This document shows, piece after piece, positions 42,152 through 50,730 of a stretch of DNA of 50,730 nucleotides. The number at the start of each line of letters is the position of its first letter. Positions within the stretch are counted from its first letter, which is position 1. Position numbers and translations under genes: made by a program. The stretch comes from Hyphomicrobiales bacterium (GTDB lineage: Bacteria > Pseudomonadota > Alphaproteobacteria > Rhizobiales > Beijerinckiaceae), in contig JAIXSR010000133.1 of NCBI GenBank assembly GCA_027484605.1, positions 1-50,730 of the forward strand, in the 5' to 3' direction. The notes under the pieces were generated by a model. The model had not been told where the DNA came from and did not search any database. It worked only from the letters and a program-made list of their open reading frames with translations.

Positions 42152-43569
42152 GGCGCGAAGCCGTAGGCCTGCCGGACGCGGTCGATTCCGGTCAGCTTGG
42201 CGGCAAAGCCGGTCCAGCTGTCGCGCTCGGCGATCGGGGCCCAGAGGGCTTCGATCTCGTCATAGAGCAGGGTTTCCGGCTCGTCGGCGCCGAAATAGGA
42301 TGCCGGATTACGGGCAGCCTCGCTTGGCGCACGATCGCGCCAGAGCGCAATGACCGGAGCAAATTCAGCGCCCGCATAGAGCGCGGCCCGCGGCCCTTTC
42401 GCAGCCTTGGCCAGCCGGGCTGCGCCCCCGTAGAGATCGAACATCACCGCCTCGAAGGGGGCGCGCGTCTGGCGCAGGGCAGTGAACAGGGCACGGATCA
42501 GCACCGTGTCGGCCTCCATGTCGCTAGCCTCGATTCCCAGCCGGACGAACAGGGCTCGGCGGAGTTCTTCCCAGAAGCGCTCGCCGAACGTATCGAGGAC
42601 GGCCTCGAGCCCGGGCTGCGGTGTCAGCGGGATCAGGCATTCCGCCAGCCGCGCGAGGTTCCAGGCGATCGTGTCCGCCTGCCGGCCGAAAGCATAGAGA
42701 CCGGTCTGGTCGAAATACGCCGCCGTGAAGCCCGGATCGTAGAAGGGCAGGAACCGGTAGGGCCCGTAATCGAAGCTCTCGCCGGTGATGTTGATATTGT
42801 CCGTGTTGAGCACCCCGTGCACGAAGCCGGCGGCAAACCATTGCGCGCTCATCCGCGCGGTTCGGCCGGCAACGATATCGAACAGGGCAAGGGCCTCCTC
42901 CGCCATCGTCTCCCGCCGCGCTTCGGGCAGGTAATGCCGCGAGCAATGCTGCACCAGGCGCGCGAGGCTTTCCGTATCACCTTCGGCGAGCAGGCGCTGG
43001 AAGGTCCCGATCCGGATATGCCCGTGGGAAAGCCTGACAAGAACGCTGGAGCGCGTCGGTGAGGGTTCGTCGTTCCGGTGGAGGGCCTCGCCGGTCTCGA
43101 TCAGAGAGAAGCTCTTCGAAGTTTCCACCCCGAGCGCTTCCAGCATCGCGGTCGCCAGAACCTCGCGGATGCCGCCCTTCAAGGTCAGGCGGCCGTCACC
43201 GCCGCGTGAATAGGGTGTCTTTCCGCTGCCCTTGGTGCCGAGGTCGAGGAGCCGCCCGGCATCATCGCGCAGCTGCGCGAAAAGGAAGCCGCGCCCGTCG
43301 CCGAGATCGGGATTGTAGCTGCGGAACTGATGGCCGTGGTAGCGCAGCGCCAGTGGTGCGGGGAAGCTGCCGGGCAGGGGCGCGAACCGGCCGAAATGCG
43401 CCGCCCATTCCGCATCATCGAGGCCGGCCAGCCCGACGCGCCGCGCCCAGCTTTCGTTCCGGTAGCGCAGGATGGCCGCCGGAAAATCCGCAGCCTTTAC
43501 CGGATCGGCAAAGGCGGGCCCGAGTTCGGCATGGCAGGTCTCGGGTCGGAAGAAGGGATCGGCGGGCAA
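42148..43569 (-). CDS. selO: Protein adenylyltransferase SelO (YdiU family)
   Basis: Pseudokinase-fold enzyme that transfers AMP to protein Ser/Thr/Tyr residues, linked to redox stress. The ATP-site motifs LDLGTKGSGKTPYSRGGDGR and LTLKGGIREVLATAML and the metal-binding motif GVLNTDNINITGESFDYGP are intact. Length 473. The C-terminus ends IDRVRQAYGFAP with no selenocysteine or cysteine near the end, unlike eukaryotic SelO. The start is TTG 43569 (PADPFFRPETCHAELG matches family N-termini), 8 bases after the M20 peptidase stop and without a clear ribosome site, so coupling is likely. Confidence 0.92.
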   Translation of the reverse strand: MPADPFFRPETCHAELGPAFADPVKAADFPAAILRYRNESWARRVGLAGLDDAEWAAHFGRFAPLPGSFPAPLALRYHGHQFRSYNPDLGDGRGFLFAQLRDDAGRLLDLGTKGSGKTPYSRGGDGRLTLKGGIREVLATAMLEALGVETSKSFSLIETGEALHRNDEPSPTRSSVLVRLSHGHIRIGTFQRLLAEGDTESLARLVQHCSRHYLPEARRETMAEEALALFDIVAGRTARMSAQWFAAGFVHGVLNTDNINITGESFDYGPYRFLPFYDPGFTAAYFDQTGLYAFGRQADTIAWNLARLAECLIPLTPQPGLEAVLDTFGERFWEELRRALFVRLGIEASDMEADTVLIRALFTALRQTRAPFEAVMFDLYGGAARLAKAAKGPRAALYAGAEFAPVIALWRDRAPSEAARNPASYFGADEPETLLYDEIEALWAPIAERDSWTGFAAKLTGIDRVRQAYGFAP

Positions 43570-43577
43570 GGGGAGGC

Positions 43578-44690
43578 TCAGGACAACGTCATCATGAGCC
43601 GGCGCAGCAGTTCGGCGCGCGGCACGATCGTCCGGCAGTCAATCTGTTCGTAGTCCGTATGCGCGCCCTTGCCATCCACCCCGAGCCCGTCGAGCGTCGC
43701 GGCCATCGGCGCGGTGAAATTGCCGTCCGAGCCGCCGCCGGTATGCACGCCGACAAGCTCGAACCCGATTTCCGCCGCCTGTCGCGCCGCATGGTCGAAC
43801 AGGGCCTTCGCTGCCGGCGTCTGTTCGAAAGGCGGGCGGTTCATGCCGCCGGTGACGGTGATGGTCACGCCCTCGGTCCGCGGCCTCAGGCCCAGGATCT
43901 TGCCGCAAAGTTCGTCAGCCAGCTCTGCGGTCGGAACACGGAGATCGACCGCGGCGACGGCTTCTTCGGGAATGACATTCGCCTTTGTGCCACCCTGCAC
44001 CACGCCGACGGTGACCGTGACACCGCGCGCATCGTCGCACAGGCCTTCCAGCGCCAGGATGACATGGCCCAGTTCGCGGATCGCGCTGCGGCCTTCATGC
44101 GGCTTCGCGCCGGCATGCGAGGCCACGCCCCGGATCTGCACATCGAACCGCCCGACGCCCTTCCGGGCCGTGACAATCTTGCCGCCATCGCGGGCGGGTT
44201 CGGTAACCAGCACGTATTTCGCCTGCCGCCCCAGCGCCTCGATCAGCGGGCGGGAGGTCGGACTGCCTATTTCCTCATCGGAAACATAGAGATGCGTTAC
44301 GCCGAGCGCGGCTCCGCCTGCCGCAGCCGCCGCGCGCAGGGCATGATGGGCTATGCAGGCCCCCGACTTCATGTCGTAGATGCCGGGGCCGAACGCGATC
44401 GGCCCTTCTTCCCGCCAGGGCAGGCGCCCGGCGAGGAACCCCATCGGATGCACCGTGTCGAGATGGCTGAGCACGAGAATGCCCGGCTTGTCCTGGCCCC
44501 AGGCCGAGCGGGCGATCAGGTGGTCGCCGCAGCCATCGCTCCCGGGCACGCGCTCCAACGTCACCGGCAAGCCGGCATGATCGGCCATGACCATTTCGAC
44601 AAGGCGGTTGATCTGGTCGGGGCGTTCGGTCGGGCTCTCGATCTCCACCCAGCGGCGGATATGCGCCAGGATCGCGTTCTGTTCAAACAT
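43578..44690 (-). CDS. M20 metallopeptidase, glutamate carboxypeptidase (CPG2) type
   Basis: Di-zinc exopeptidase that removes C-terminal glutamate or similar residues. The 370-residue protein has H76 and D78 in SHLDTVHP, D106 in GPGIYDMKSG, catalytic E139 and ligand E140 in VSDEEIGS, and the dimer-domain motif ASHAGAKPHEGRSA; the last metal His is in KGAHTDYE. No signal peptide, so cytoplasmic. It lies upstream of selO in a likely two-gene operon and is divergent from the FtrA-like regulator. Substrate is inferred from subgroup only (folate- or gamma-glutamyl-type compounds). Confidence 0.88.
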   Translation of the reverse strand: MFEQNAILAHIRRWVEIESPTERPDQINRLVEMVMADHAGLPVTLERVPGSDGCGDHLIARSAWGQDKPGILVLSHLDTVHPMGFLAGRLPWREEGPIAFGPGIYDMKSGACIAHHALRAAAAAGGAALGVTHLYVSDEEIGSPTSRPLIEALGRQAKYVLVTEPARDGGKIVTARKGVGRFDVQIRGVASHAGAKPHEGRSAIRELGHVILALEGLCDDARGVTVTVGVVQGGTKANVIPEEAVAAVDLRVPTAELADELCGKILGLRPRTEGVTITVTGGMNRPPFEQTPAAKALFDHAARQAAEIGFELVGVHTGGGSDGNFTAPMAATLDGLGVDGKGAHTDYEQIDCRTIVPRAELLRRLMMTLS

Positions 44691-44818
44691 GGGGCTGATG
44701 GATCTCCGGATTCGGCGGGCAGCCTGTCACAGTGGCTCCGGCACGGCAAGGTTCGGTCGATGCTTGTTGGCAGGATCCTGACAAGCAGGCATAATGCGCC
44801 AGACAAGGGAGATCCGCC

Positions 44819-45811
44819 ATGTCCTTGCCCCCGTCGGCACCGCTGGTCGCCGTTCTGGCCTATGATGGCCTATGCGCCTTCGAATTCGCGATTGCCTATG
44901 AGGTATTCGGCCTGCCGCGGCCGGAAATGGGGCCGGGCTGGTATCGCTATCGGCCCTGCGCGGTCGAGCCGGGGCCGCTGCGTTCGGCCAGCGGCCTCAT
45001 GGTCGAGGCGGCGGAAGGGCTCGACATCCTCTCCGAGGCGGATCTCATCGTTATTCCCGGATGGCGTGGAATCTCCGCCCCGGTGCCGGAGCCGCTTCTG
45101 GCCGCCCTCCGCGCGGCCCATGCACGGGGTGCCGTGCTCGCCTCGCTTTGCTCCGGGGCCTTCGTCCTCGGTGCTGCGGGATTGCTGGATGCCCGGCGCG
45201 CCACCACGCATTGGCGCTATTTCGATGCCATGGCCGCCCGTTTCCCGGCTGTCCGGCTCGAGCCGGATGTCCTTTATGTCGAGGAGGATCGCCTCCTCAC
45301 CGCCGCCGGCAGTGCGGCCGGCATCGACCTCTGCCTGCATCTGGTCCGGCGCGATTTCGGCGCGGAGATCGCCAACCGCGTGGCGCGTCGGCTGGTCGTG
45401 GCGCCGCATCGGGATGGCGGGCAGGCGCAGTTCATCGAAAGGCCGGTGCCGAAGCCGCGCGAGGGTGCGCGTCTCTCCGCGCTGATGGAATGGATGCAGG
45501 CCCATCTCGATCTGGACCAGAAGGTGCCGGATCTCGCGCGGCGCGCCGGCATGAGCATCCGCACCTTCCAGCGTCGTTTCGACGAAACCACCGGCCTGCC
45601 GCCGGGAAGCTGGCTGCTGCAGATCCGGATCGCGCGGGCGCAGGAACTGCTCGAGTCGCCGGAGGATCGCTCGCTGGAGGATATTGCCGAGGCCGCCGGC
45701 TTCCGCACCGTGGCGGCTCTGCGCCATCATTTCCGGCAGCGGCTCGGCCTCAGCCCCGGCCAGTATCGTACCCGCTTCTTCCGCGATCGGGGGCCGGCGC
45801 GGGCGGCCTGA
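44819..45811 (+). CDS. FtrA/GlxA-type AraC regulator with DJ-1/PfpI-like domain
   Basis: Transcriptional activator of 330 residues. The N-terminal domain (~1-190) has the DJ-1/PfpI fold with the nucleophile-elbow cysteine in ASLCSGAFVLGAAGL; the C-terminal AraC DNA-binding domain (~215-320) contains MSIRTFQRRFDETTG and RSLEDIAEAAGFRTVAALR. AGGGAGA precedes ATG 44819. It is followed 101 bases later by a rhodanese gene, a pairing found for ftrA-like genes in other proteobacteria, so the rhodanese is a likely target (inference). Confidence 0.87.
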   Translation: MSLPPSAPLVAVLAYDGLCAFEFAIAYEVFGLPRPEMGPGWYRYRPCAVEPGPLRSASGLMVEAAEGLDILSEADLIVIPGWRGISAPVPEPLLAALRAAHARGAVLASLCSGAFVLGAAGLLDARRATTHWRYFDAMAARFPAVRLEPDVLYVEEDRLLTAAGSAAGIDLCLHLVRRDFGAEIANRVARRLVVAPHRDGGQAQFIERPVPKPREGARLSALMEWMQAHLDLDQKVPDLARRAGMSIRTFQRRFDETTGLPPGSWLLQIRIARAQELLESPEDRSLEDIAEAAGFRTVAALRHHFRQRLGLSPGQYRTRFFRDRGPARAA

Positions 45812-45912
45812 TGCAAACTGGCTGAATCTTGATGTACGATGGCTTTCCGGCCAGTCGCCCGGATGCGCCGCGTCGGGCATAGCCTCAAAGAGCCAGAGGC
45901 AAGGAGGATCCC

Positions 45913-46311
45913 ATGAATGCCGTGACTGAAATCCCCGTCGCCAGCCCGGAGGAGATCCGGGCACGCTATGCCGAGCGGCTGCGCTTCGAGACCGATTGCT
46001 GGGATGTCCATGACGCGCTCGGTTCGGCCGAACCCGGTTTCGTGCTGGTCGATGTGCGCGGCCCCGCGCTCTTTGCGAGGGGCCATATCGAGGGCGCGAT
46101 CAACCTGCCCCGCGGCAAGATGACGGCACGCCGGATGGCGGATTGGCCGGAAGGCACGCTCTTCGTGGTCTATTGCGCCGGCCCGCATTGCAACGGCACC
46201 GACAAGGCCGCGCTGCGGCTGGGCGAACTCGGGTGCCCCGTCAAGGTGATGATCGGCGGCGTGACCGGCTGGATCGATGAGGGTTTCCCGCTGAAATCGA
46301 TCACGGGCTGA
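45913..46311 (+). CDS. Single-domain rhodanese (sulfurtransferase)
   Basis: Cytoplasmic sulfur-transfer protein of 132 residues. Motifs: VLVDVRGPALFARGHIEGAI (rhodanese CH2-like) and the active loop YCAGPHCNGTDKAA with catalytic Cys88 and a second cysteine, Cys93, in the loop. The extra loop Cys could form a disulfide with the catalytic one and make activity redox-dependent (inference). AAGGAGGA directly precedes ATG 45913, a strong ribosome site, so high expression is expected. The gene follows the FtrA-like regulator. Confidence 0.9.
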   Translation: MNAVTEIPVASPEEIRARYAERLRFETDCWDVHDALGSAEPGFVLVDVRGPALFARGHIEGAINLPRGKMTARRMADWPEGTLFVVYCAGPHCNGTDKAALRLGELGCPVKVMIGGVTGWIDEGFPLKSITG

Positions 46312-46432
46312 GCCGAGCCGCACCGTCTTGCGACGAAGTATCGAATTTCGCAGAGCCGGCTCGCCGAATTTCCCTCTTTCGTTCGATCTTCGCAGTTTGT
46401 AAGCCTTCCCGACCGCCATCGGGGAGGTTTGC

Positions 46433-47578
46433 ATGTTCCAGCTGAGTGACGATGCCCGCGCCATCCAGGATATGGCCCGTGCTTTCGCGGCGGAAAAACT
46501 GGCCCCCCATGCGCTCGAATGGGACGAGAAGAAGCATTTCCCGATCGATGTCATGCGCGAGGCGGCCGCCCTGGGCATGGGCGGAATCTATGTGCGCGAT
46601 GATGTCGGCGGTTCCGGCCTGACGCGCCTCGACGCCGCCGTCATCTTCGAGGCGCTGTCGACCGGCTGCCCGACGGTGGCCGCCTATATCTCGATACACA
46701 ATATGTGCGCCTGGATGATCGATACCTACGGGAACGACGCCCAGCGCAAGGCCTGGCTTCCGGCTCTTGTCAGCATGGAACGCTGTGCGAGCTATTGCCT
46801 GACCGAGCCGGGCGCCGGTTCCGATGCCGCGGCGCTCTCGACCCGGGCGCGCCGCGAGGGCGACCATTACATCCTCGATGGCCAGAAGCAGTTCATTTCC
46901 GGTGCCGGCAACGAGGCCGATTTCTATGTCGTGATGGCGCGGACAGGGGCCGACGGGCCGAAGGGTATCTCGACCTTCATCGTCGAGGGTGGCACGCCCG
47001 GCCTGAGTTTCGGCGCCAATGAACGCAAGATGGGCTGGAATGCCCAGCCAACGCGGGCGGTCATCTTTGATTCCTGCCGGATCCCCGCCGCCAACCGGCT
47101 GGGCGAGGAAGGCGACGGCTTCCGCATTGCCATGTCCGGCCTCGATGGCGGGCGGCTCAACATTGCCGCCTGCTCGGTCGGCGGGGCCCAGGCCGCACTC
47201 GACAAGGCGCTGGCCTATGCCAACGAGCGCAAGGCGTTCGGGCGCAAGCTCAACGAGTTCCAGGCGCTTCAGTTCCGGCTGGCGGATCTCGCCATCGAGC
47301 TCGAGGCCGCCAGGCTGTTCCTCTATGCTGCAGCCGCATCCTATGATCGCGGCGATGCTGACCGGACAAGCCGTATCGCCATGGCCAAGCGCTTTGTCAC
47401 GGATACGGGCTTCGACGTTGCCAATGGGGCGCTGCAGATCCTCGGCGGCTATGGCTATCTCTCGGAATACGGAATCGAAAAGATCGTGCGGGATCTCCGG
47501 GTCCACCAGATCCTCGAGGGCACAAACGAAATCATGCGGTTGATCGTGGCGCGCAGCCTGATCGCGCAGCAGGCATAA
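46433..47578 (+). CDS. Acyl-CoA dehydrogenase, probable isobutyryl-CoA dehydrogenase
   Basis: FAD enzyme that oxidises short branched acyl-CoA; with mmsB downstream, isobutyryl-CoA in valine breakdown is the best guess. The 381-residue protein has CLTEPGAGSDAA (FAD/substrate loop), GRLNIAACSVGGAQAALD, the FAD motif LQILGGYGYLSEY and catalytic Glu362 in EGTNEIMR. GGGGAGG precedes ATG 46433. Two direct copies of CGAATTTC (46342-46349, 46365-46372) in the upstream 120 bases may bind a regulator. A 14-base gap leads to mmsB. Confidence 0.9.
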   Translation: MFQLSDDARAIQDMARAFAAEKLAPHALEWDEKKHFPIDVMREAAALGMGGIYVRDDVGGSGLTRLDAAVIFEALSTGCPTVAAYISIHNMCAWMIDTYGNDAQRKAWLPALVSMERCASYCLTEPGAGSDAAALSTRARREGDHYILDGQKQFISGAGNEADFYVVMARTGADGPKGISTFIVEGGTPGLSFGANERKMGWNAQPTRAVIFDSCRIPAANRLGEEGDGFRIAMSGLDGGRLNIAACSVGGAQAALDKALAYANERKAFGRKLNEFQALQFRLADLAIELEAARLFLYAAAASYDRGDADRTSRIAMAKRFVTDTGFDVANGALQILGGYGYLSEYGIEKIVRDLRVHQILEGTNEIMRLIVARSLIAQQA

Positions 47579-47592
47579 AAGCGGAGGAAAGC

Positions 47593-48498
47593 ATGGCGAC
47601 GATCGGGTTTCTGGGTCTGGGCAATATGGGGCGCCCGATGGCGCTCAACCTCGTGAAGGCCGGCCATGAAGTGATTGGCTTCGACCTCTCTCCCGAGGCC
47701 TGCGAAGCCAGCCGGGAGGCCGGGCTGACCGTCGCCGCCGATGCCGATGTGGCGGTGCGGAAGGCCGAGATCGTCGTGACCATGCTGCCGGCGGGCAAGC
47801 ATGTGCTCGACGCTTATTCCGGCCGTATGAACCTGTTGGCCAAGGCTTCGCGGGGCACGCTCTTCATCGATTGCTCCACCATCGACATCGCCTCGGCCCG
47901 CGCCGCGAGCGAAGCGGCTGCGGCGGCTGGCATGCTGGCGGTGGATGCCCCGGTCTCCGGGGGCGTCGGCGGGGCCGCTGCCGGGACCCTGACCTTCATG
48001 GTCGGCGGCAGCGTGGACGCCTTCGCGAAGGCGAAACCGGTCCTCGAGGCGATGGGCAAGAAGATCGTCCATTGCGGCGGCGCCGGAAACGGGCAGGCGG
48101 CCAAGATCTGCAACAACATGCTCCTCGGCATCTCGATGATCGGGGTCGGCGAGGCCTTCGTGCTGGCGCGCAAGCTCGGCCTGTCCGATCAGGCCTTGTT
48201 CGATGTGGCCTCCACCTCGTCGGGGCAATGCTGGTCGCTCAACACCTATTGCCCGGTGCCCGGGCCTGTCCCCACCTCGCCGGCCAACCGCGATTATGCC
48301 CCGGGCTTTGCCGCCGACCTGATGCTCAAGGACCTCAAGCTCAGCCAGCAGGCCGCCCAGGGCAGCGGCGCGGTAACGCCCCTTGGCGCGGCGGCGGCGC
48401 AGCTTTACGAGTTGTTCGCGGCCCAGGGACATGGCGGCCTCGACTTCTCGGCCATCGTCACGTTCCTCAACGGCACGCCCGGCAAGGCCCCGCAATAG
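47593..48498 (+). CDS. mmsB: 3-hydroxyisobutyrate dehydrogenase
   Basis: Valine catabolism: NAD-dependent oxidation of 3-hydroxyisobutyrate to methylmalonate semialdehyde. The 301-residue beta-hydroxyacid dehydrogenase has GFLGLGNMGRPMALNL (NAD site), DAPVSGGVGGAAAGTLTFMV (substrate loop) and catalytic K171 in GNGQAAKICNNM. GGAGGAAA precedes ATG 47593. It lies directly after the acyl-CoA dehydrogenase. The next expected enzyme, methylmalonate-semialdehyde dehydrogenase (MmsA), and enoyl-CoA hydratase are not in the window. Confidence 0.94.
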   Translation: MATIGFLGLGNMGRPMALNLVKAGHEVIGFDLSPEACEASREAGLTVAADADVAVRKAEIVVTMLPAGKHVLDAYSGRMNLLAKASRGTLFIDCSTIDIASARAASEAAAAAGMLAVDAPVSGGVGGAAAGTLTFMVGGSVDAFAKAKPVLEAMGKKIVHCGGAGNGQAAKICNNMLLGISMIGVGEAFVLARKLGLSDQALFDVASTSSGQCWSLNTYCPVPGPVPTSPANRDYAPGFAADLMLKDLKLSQQAAQGSGAVTPLGAAAAQLYELFAAQGHGGLDFSAIVTFLNGTPGKAPQ

Positions 48499-48540
48499 CG
48501 GGCCTCCCTGTCCGGCCAATCACTCGTCGGGGAGGGCGTC

Positions 48541-49629
48541 ATGCGTCATGGATTGAAACGGGCCGGTCTGGTCCTCGCCCTGTTCGCGGCGGGGGTCGCG
48601 CTGGCGCAGGCGCCTGGGCCGCTCCGCCGGATCGGCGAGTTCCGGATCTCGACCGGGCTTCACATCAACGGCATCGAATTCGGCGGCATTTCCGGCCTCG
48701 AGCGTGATCCGGCGAGCGGGCGCTATCTCGCCCTCTCCGATGATCGCGCCGAGACGGGCCCGGTCCGGCTTTACGAAATCGATCTTGGCATCGACGCCCG
48801 GGGCATCGCGAAACTCGAGGTTCTCCGCACCCTCGAATTGACCGACGAGCAGGGCAAGGCCTTCCCCCGCGATGCGGTGGATCCCGAAGCCATCCGCCTC
48901 GCGCCGAATGGCAATCTCGTCTGGAGTTCGGAGCGTGACCAGCAGGGTCGGCCCGCTTTGTTCGAGGCCGATCGCCAGGGGCGGGCGCTGCGGCGCTTTG
49001 CCCTGCCGGATTACTACATGCCGGATGCAGGCAAGACGCGCGGGGTGGTGAACAATCTCGGCCATGAGGGCCTCGCCTTCTCGCCGGATGGCCGGCTGCT
49101 TTATGCCCTTCTGGAGAGCGCCCTGGCGCAGGACGGCGCGGTCGCGAACCGGGAGGATGGCTCGCTCGCGCGGCTGCTGGTCCTCGACTTCGCCAGCGGC
49201 AAGCCGGTAGCTGAATATGCCTATCGAACCGAGCCGGTCCGGCTGGCTTCCGCGCGCAATCCGCCGGTGGAGGAAAACGGCGTCTCCGAGATCCTGATGA
49301 TGCCGGATGGCGGCCTGATTGTCGTCGAGCGGACCTTTGCGCTGGGGGCGGGGAACATGATCCATCTCTTCCGGGTCCGGCCCGAAGGCGGAATCAATGT
49401 GCTCGGCCGTGCCAGCCTGAAGGAGGGCGAACCCGTCATCCCTCTGGCCAAGGAACCGCTGCTCACCTTGCGCGAGGGGGATTTCGGCCTCGATCTCGAC
49501 AATATCGAGGCTCTTGCCCTCGGCCCAATGTTGGATGGACGACAGACTCTCGTCTTCGCCTCTGACAACAACTTCAACCGCAATGGCCAGGTCACGCAAT
49601 TCATCGTTTTCGCGCTTGAACCGCGCTGA
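48541..49629 (+). CDS. Exported esterase-like phytase family protein
   Basis: Periplasmic protein of 362 residues with a Sec signal (cleavage after ALAQ, about residue 23) and a beta-propeller-like phytase-like domain: EFGGISGLERDPASGRYLAL, DPEAIRLAPNG, NNLGHEGLAFSPDGRLLYAL, NGVSEILMMPDGGLIVVER and LDNIEALALG. Acidic clusters could bind calcium. Activity is unproven in the family. It sits between mmsB and pccB, 42 bases after mmsB with GGGGAGGG before ATG 48541, so it may be co-transcribed, though no link with valine breakdown is known. Confidence 0.85.
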   Translation: MRHGLKRAGLVLALFAAGVALAQAPGPLRRIGEFRISTGLHINGIEFGGISGLERDPASGRYLALSDDRAETGPVRLYEIDLGIDARGIAKLEVLRTLELTDEQGKAFPRDAVDPEAIRLAPNGNLVWSSERDQQGRPALFEADRQGRALRRFALPDYYMPDAGKTRGVVNNLGHEGLAFSPDGRLLYALLESALAQDGAVANREDGSLARLLVLDFASGKPVAEYAYRTEPVRLASARNPPVEENGVSEILMMPDGGLIVVERTFALGAGNMIHLFRVRPEGGINVLGRASLKEGEPVIPLAKEPLLTLREGDFGLDLDNIEALALGPMLDGRQTLVFASDNNFNRNGQVTQFIVFALEPR

Positions 49630-49713
49630 CCTTGGTCAAAAGACCGAATTGACCGATGCCGGCACCCTGCTATCGGTTGCCGGCATCGAATTGTGCCGTG
49701 GGAGAGTAGGCTC

Positions 49714-50730
49714 ATGAAGGAAATCCTCGACAGGCTCGAGTCCCGCCGCCAGGAGGCCCGACTCGGCGGTGGCCTCAAGCGCATCGACGCGCAGCATGCC
49801 AAGGGCAAGCTGACGGCGCGCGAACGGCTTGAATTGCTTCTCGACCATGGCTCCTTCGAGGAATTCGACATGTTCGTCGAACATCGTTGCGTCGATTTCG
49901 GCATGGACAAGCAGCCGCGCCCGCCCGGCGATGGCGTGGTGACCGGCTGGGGCACGGTCAATGGGCGCAAGGTCTTCGTCTTCGCGAAGGATTTCACCGT
50001 GCTCGGTGGCTCGCTCTCCGAGACCCATGCCCAGAAGGTCGGCAAGATCCAGGAACTCGCCCTGCGCATGCGCGCGCCGATCATCGGCCTCTATGATTCC
50101 GGCGGTGCCCGCATCCAGGAAGGCGTGGCGAGCCTCGCCGGCTATGCCGACATCTTCAAGCGCAACGTGACCGCCTCTGGCGTGATCCCGCAGATCTCCG
50201 TCATCATGGGGCCCTGTGCCGGCGGCGACGTCTATTCCCCGGCCATGACCGACTTCATCTTCATGGTCCGGGACACGTCCTACATGTATGTCACCGGCCC
50301 GGATGTGGTGAAGACCGTGACGAACGAGATCGTCACCCATGAGGAACTGGGTGGCGCCTCCGTGCACACTACGAAATCCTCGATCTCAGACGGCGCCTTC
50401 GACAACGACGTCGAGGCCCTGCTTCAGATTCGCCGGCTGATCGATTTCCTGCCTGCCAACAACCAGGAAGGCACGCCGGAATGGCCGAGCTCGGATGATC
50501 CGCTCCGCCGCGACATGAGCCTGGACACGTTGGTGCCGGACAATGCCAACCAGCCCTATGACATGAAGGAACTCATCCTCAAGGTCGTGGACGAGGGCGA
50601 TTTCTTCGAGATCTCCGAGAAGCATGCCGGCAACATCATCACCGGTTTCGGCCGCATCGAGGGACGCACCGTGGGCATCGTCGCCAACCAGCCGATGGTG
50701 CTGGCCGGCGTGCTCGACAGCGATGCCAGC
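49714..50730 (+). CDS. pccB: Propionyl-CoA carboxylase beta subunit (3' end outside window)
   Basis: Carboxyltransferase subunit: moves CO2 from biotin to propionyl-CoA, giving methylmalonyl-CoA, which drains valine, isoleucine, odd-chain and propionate carbon into succinyl-CoA. The first 339 residues of ~510 are visible, starting [20 protein letters not shown] at ATG 49714 after GGGAGAG. Family motifs: [64 protein letters not shown] and [16 protein letters not shown]. The acyl-CoA oxyanion glycines (SGGARIQ and GPCAGG) are intact. The biotin-carrying alpha subunit would be expected downstream. Confidence 0.96.
   Translation, partial: MKEILDRLESRRQEARLGGGLKRIDAQHAKGKLTARERLELLLDHGSFEEFDMFVEHRCVDFGMDKQPRPPGDGVVTGWGTVNGRKVFVFAKDFTVLGGSLSETHAQKVGKIQELALRMRAPIIGLYDSGGARIQEGVASLAGYADIFKRNVTASGVIPQISVIMGPCAGGDVYSPAMTDFIFMVRDTSYMYVTGPDVVKTVTNEIVTHEELGGASVHTTKSSISDGAFDNDVEALLQIRRLIDFLPANNQEGTPEWPSSDDPLRRDMSLDTLVPDNANQPYDMKELILKVVDEGDFFEISEKHAGNIITGFGRIEGRTVGIVANQPMVLAGVLDSDAS

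Overview
The window is GC-rich chromosomal DNA from an alphaproteobacterium, most likely a Hyphomicrobiales (Rhizobiales) member. Three things point there. A cytoplasmic PdhS/DivJ-type kinase has the rhizobial kinase core. The tRNA-His has no G-1 and carries A73, a peculiarity of one alphaproteobacterial clade. The neighbourhoods hisD / UPF0262 / low-Mr phosphatase and small protein / murA are also typical. No insertion sequence, phage, CRISPR array or rRNA was seen. Genes are dense and no gap exceeds about 250 bases.

Left part (1-11.6 kb): the 3' end of a large cadherin-repeat/RTX adhesin, a type I secretion membrane-fusion protein (opposite strand), a type I ABC exporter with a C39-like domain, a MotB/OmpA-like protein, a MotA/ExbB-like protein with a long cytoplasmic tail, a PilZ-like protein and a GGDEF-EAL protein. 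Together they look like a surface-adhesin secretion system with its own proton-channel pair and a cyclic-di-GMP module. This recalls the Salmonella SPI-4 Sii system (SiiA/SiiB plus the SiiE exporter) combined with Lap-type c-di-GMP logic. It is the most interesting part of the window.

11.7-22.8 kb: a four-gene efflux operon (outer-membrane lipoprotein channel, periplasmic adaptor, two different RND pumps of MdtB/MdtC type), then a LysR regulator divergent from an SbtA-family bicarbonate permease with a dyad-rich operator between them.

22.9-33.3 kb: tRNA-Thr, a phasin with PhaR-like operator dyads, tRNA-His, a TerC-family protein, a Sfp-type phosphopantetheinyl transferase, AzlCD, a Tat-type L,D-transpeptidase, the PdhS-like kinase, a second phasin and 5-aminolevulinate synthase (C4 pathway).

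33.4-46.3 kb: housekeeping and accessory metabolism: murA, a secreted protein with a duplicated four-cysteine motif, hisD-UPF0262-phosphatase, anmK, an 8-oxoguanine-deaminase-like amidohydrolase coupled to a SulP transporter, SelO, an M20 peptidase, and an FtrA-like regulator followed by a rhodanese.

46.4-50.7 kb: valine/propionyl-CoA catabolism: an isobutyryl-CoA-type acyl-CoA dehydrogenase, 3-hydroxyisobutyrate dehydrogenase, an exported phytase-like esterase and the start of propionyl-CoA carboxylase beta subunit, which runs off the right edge.
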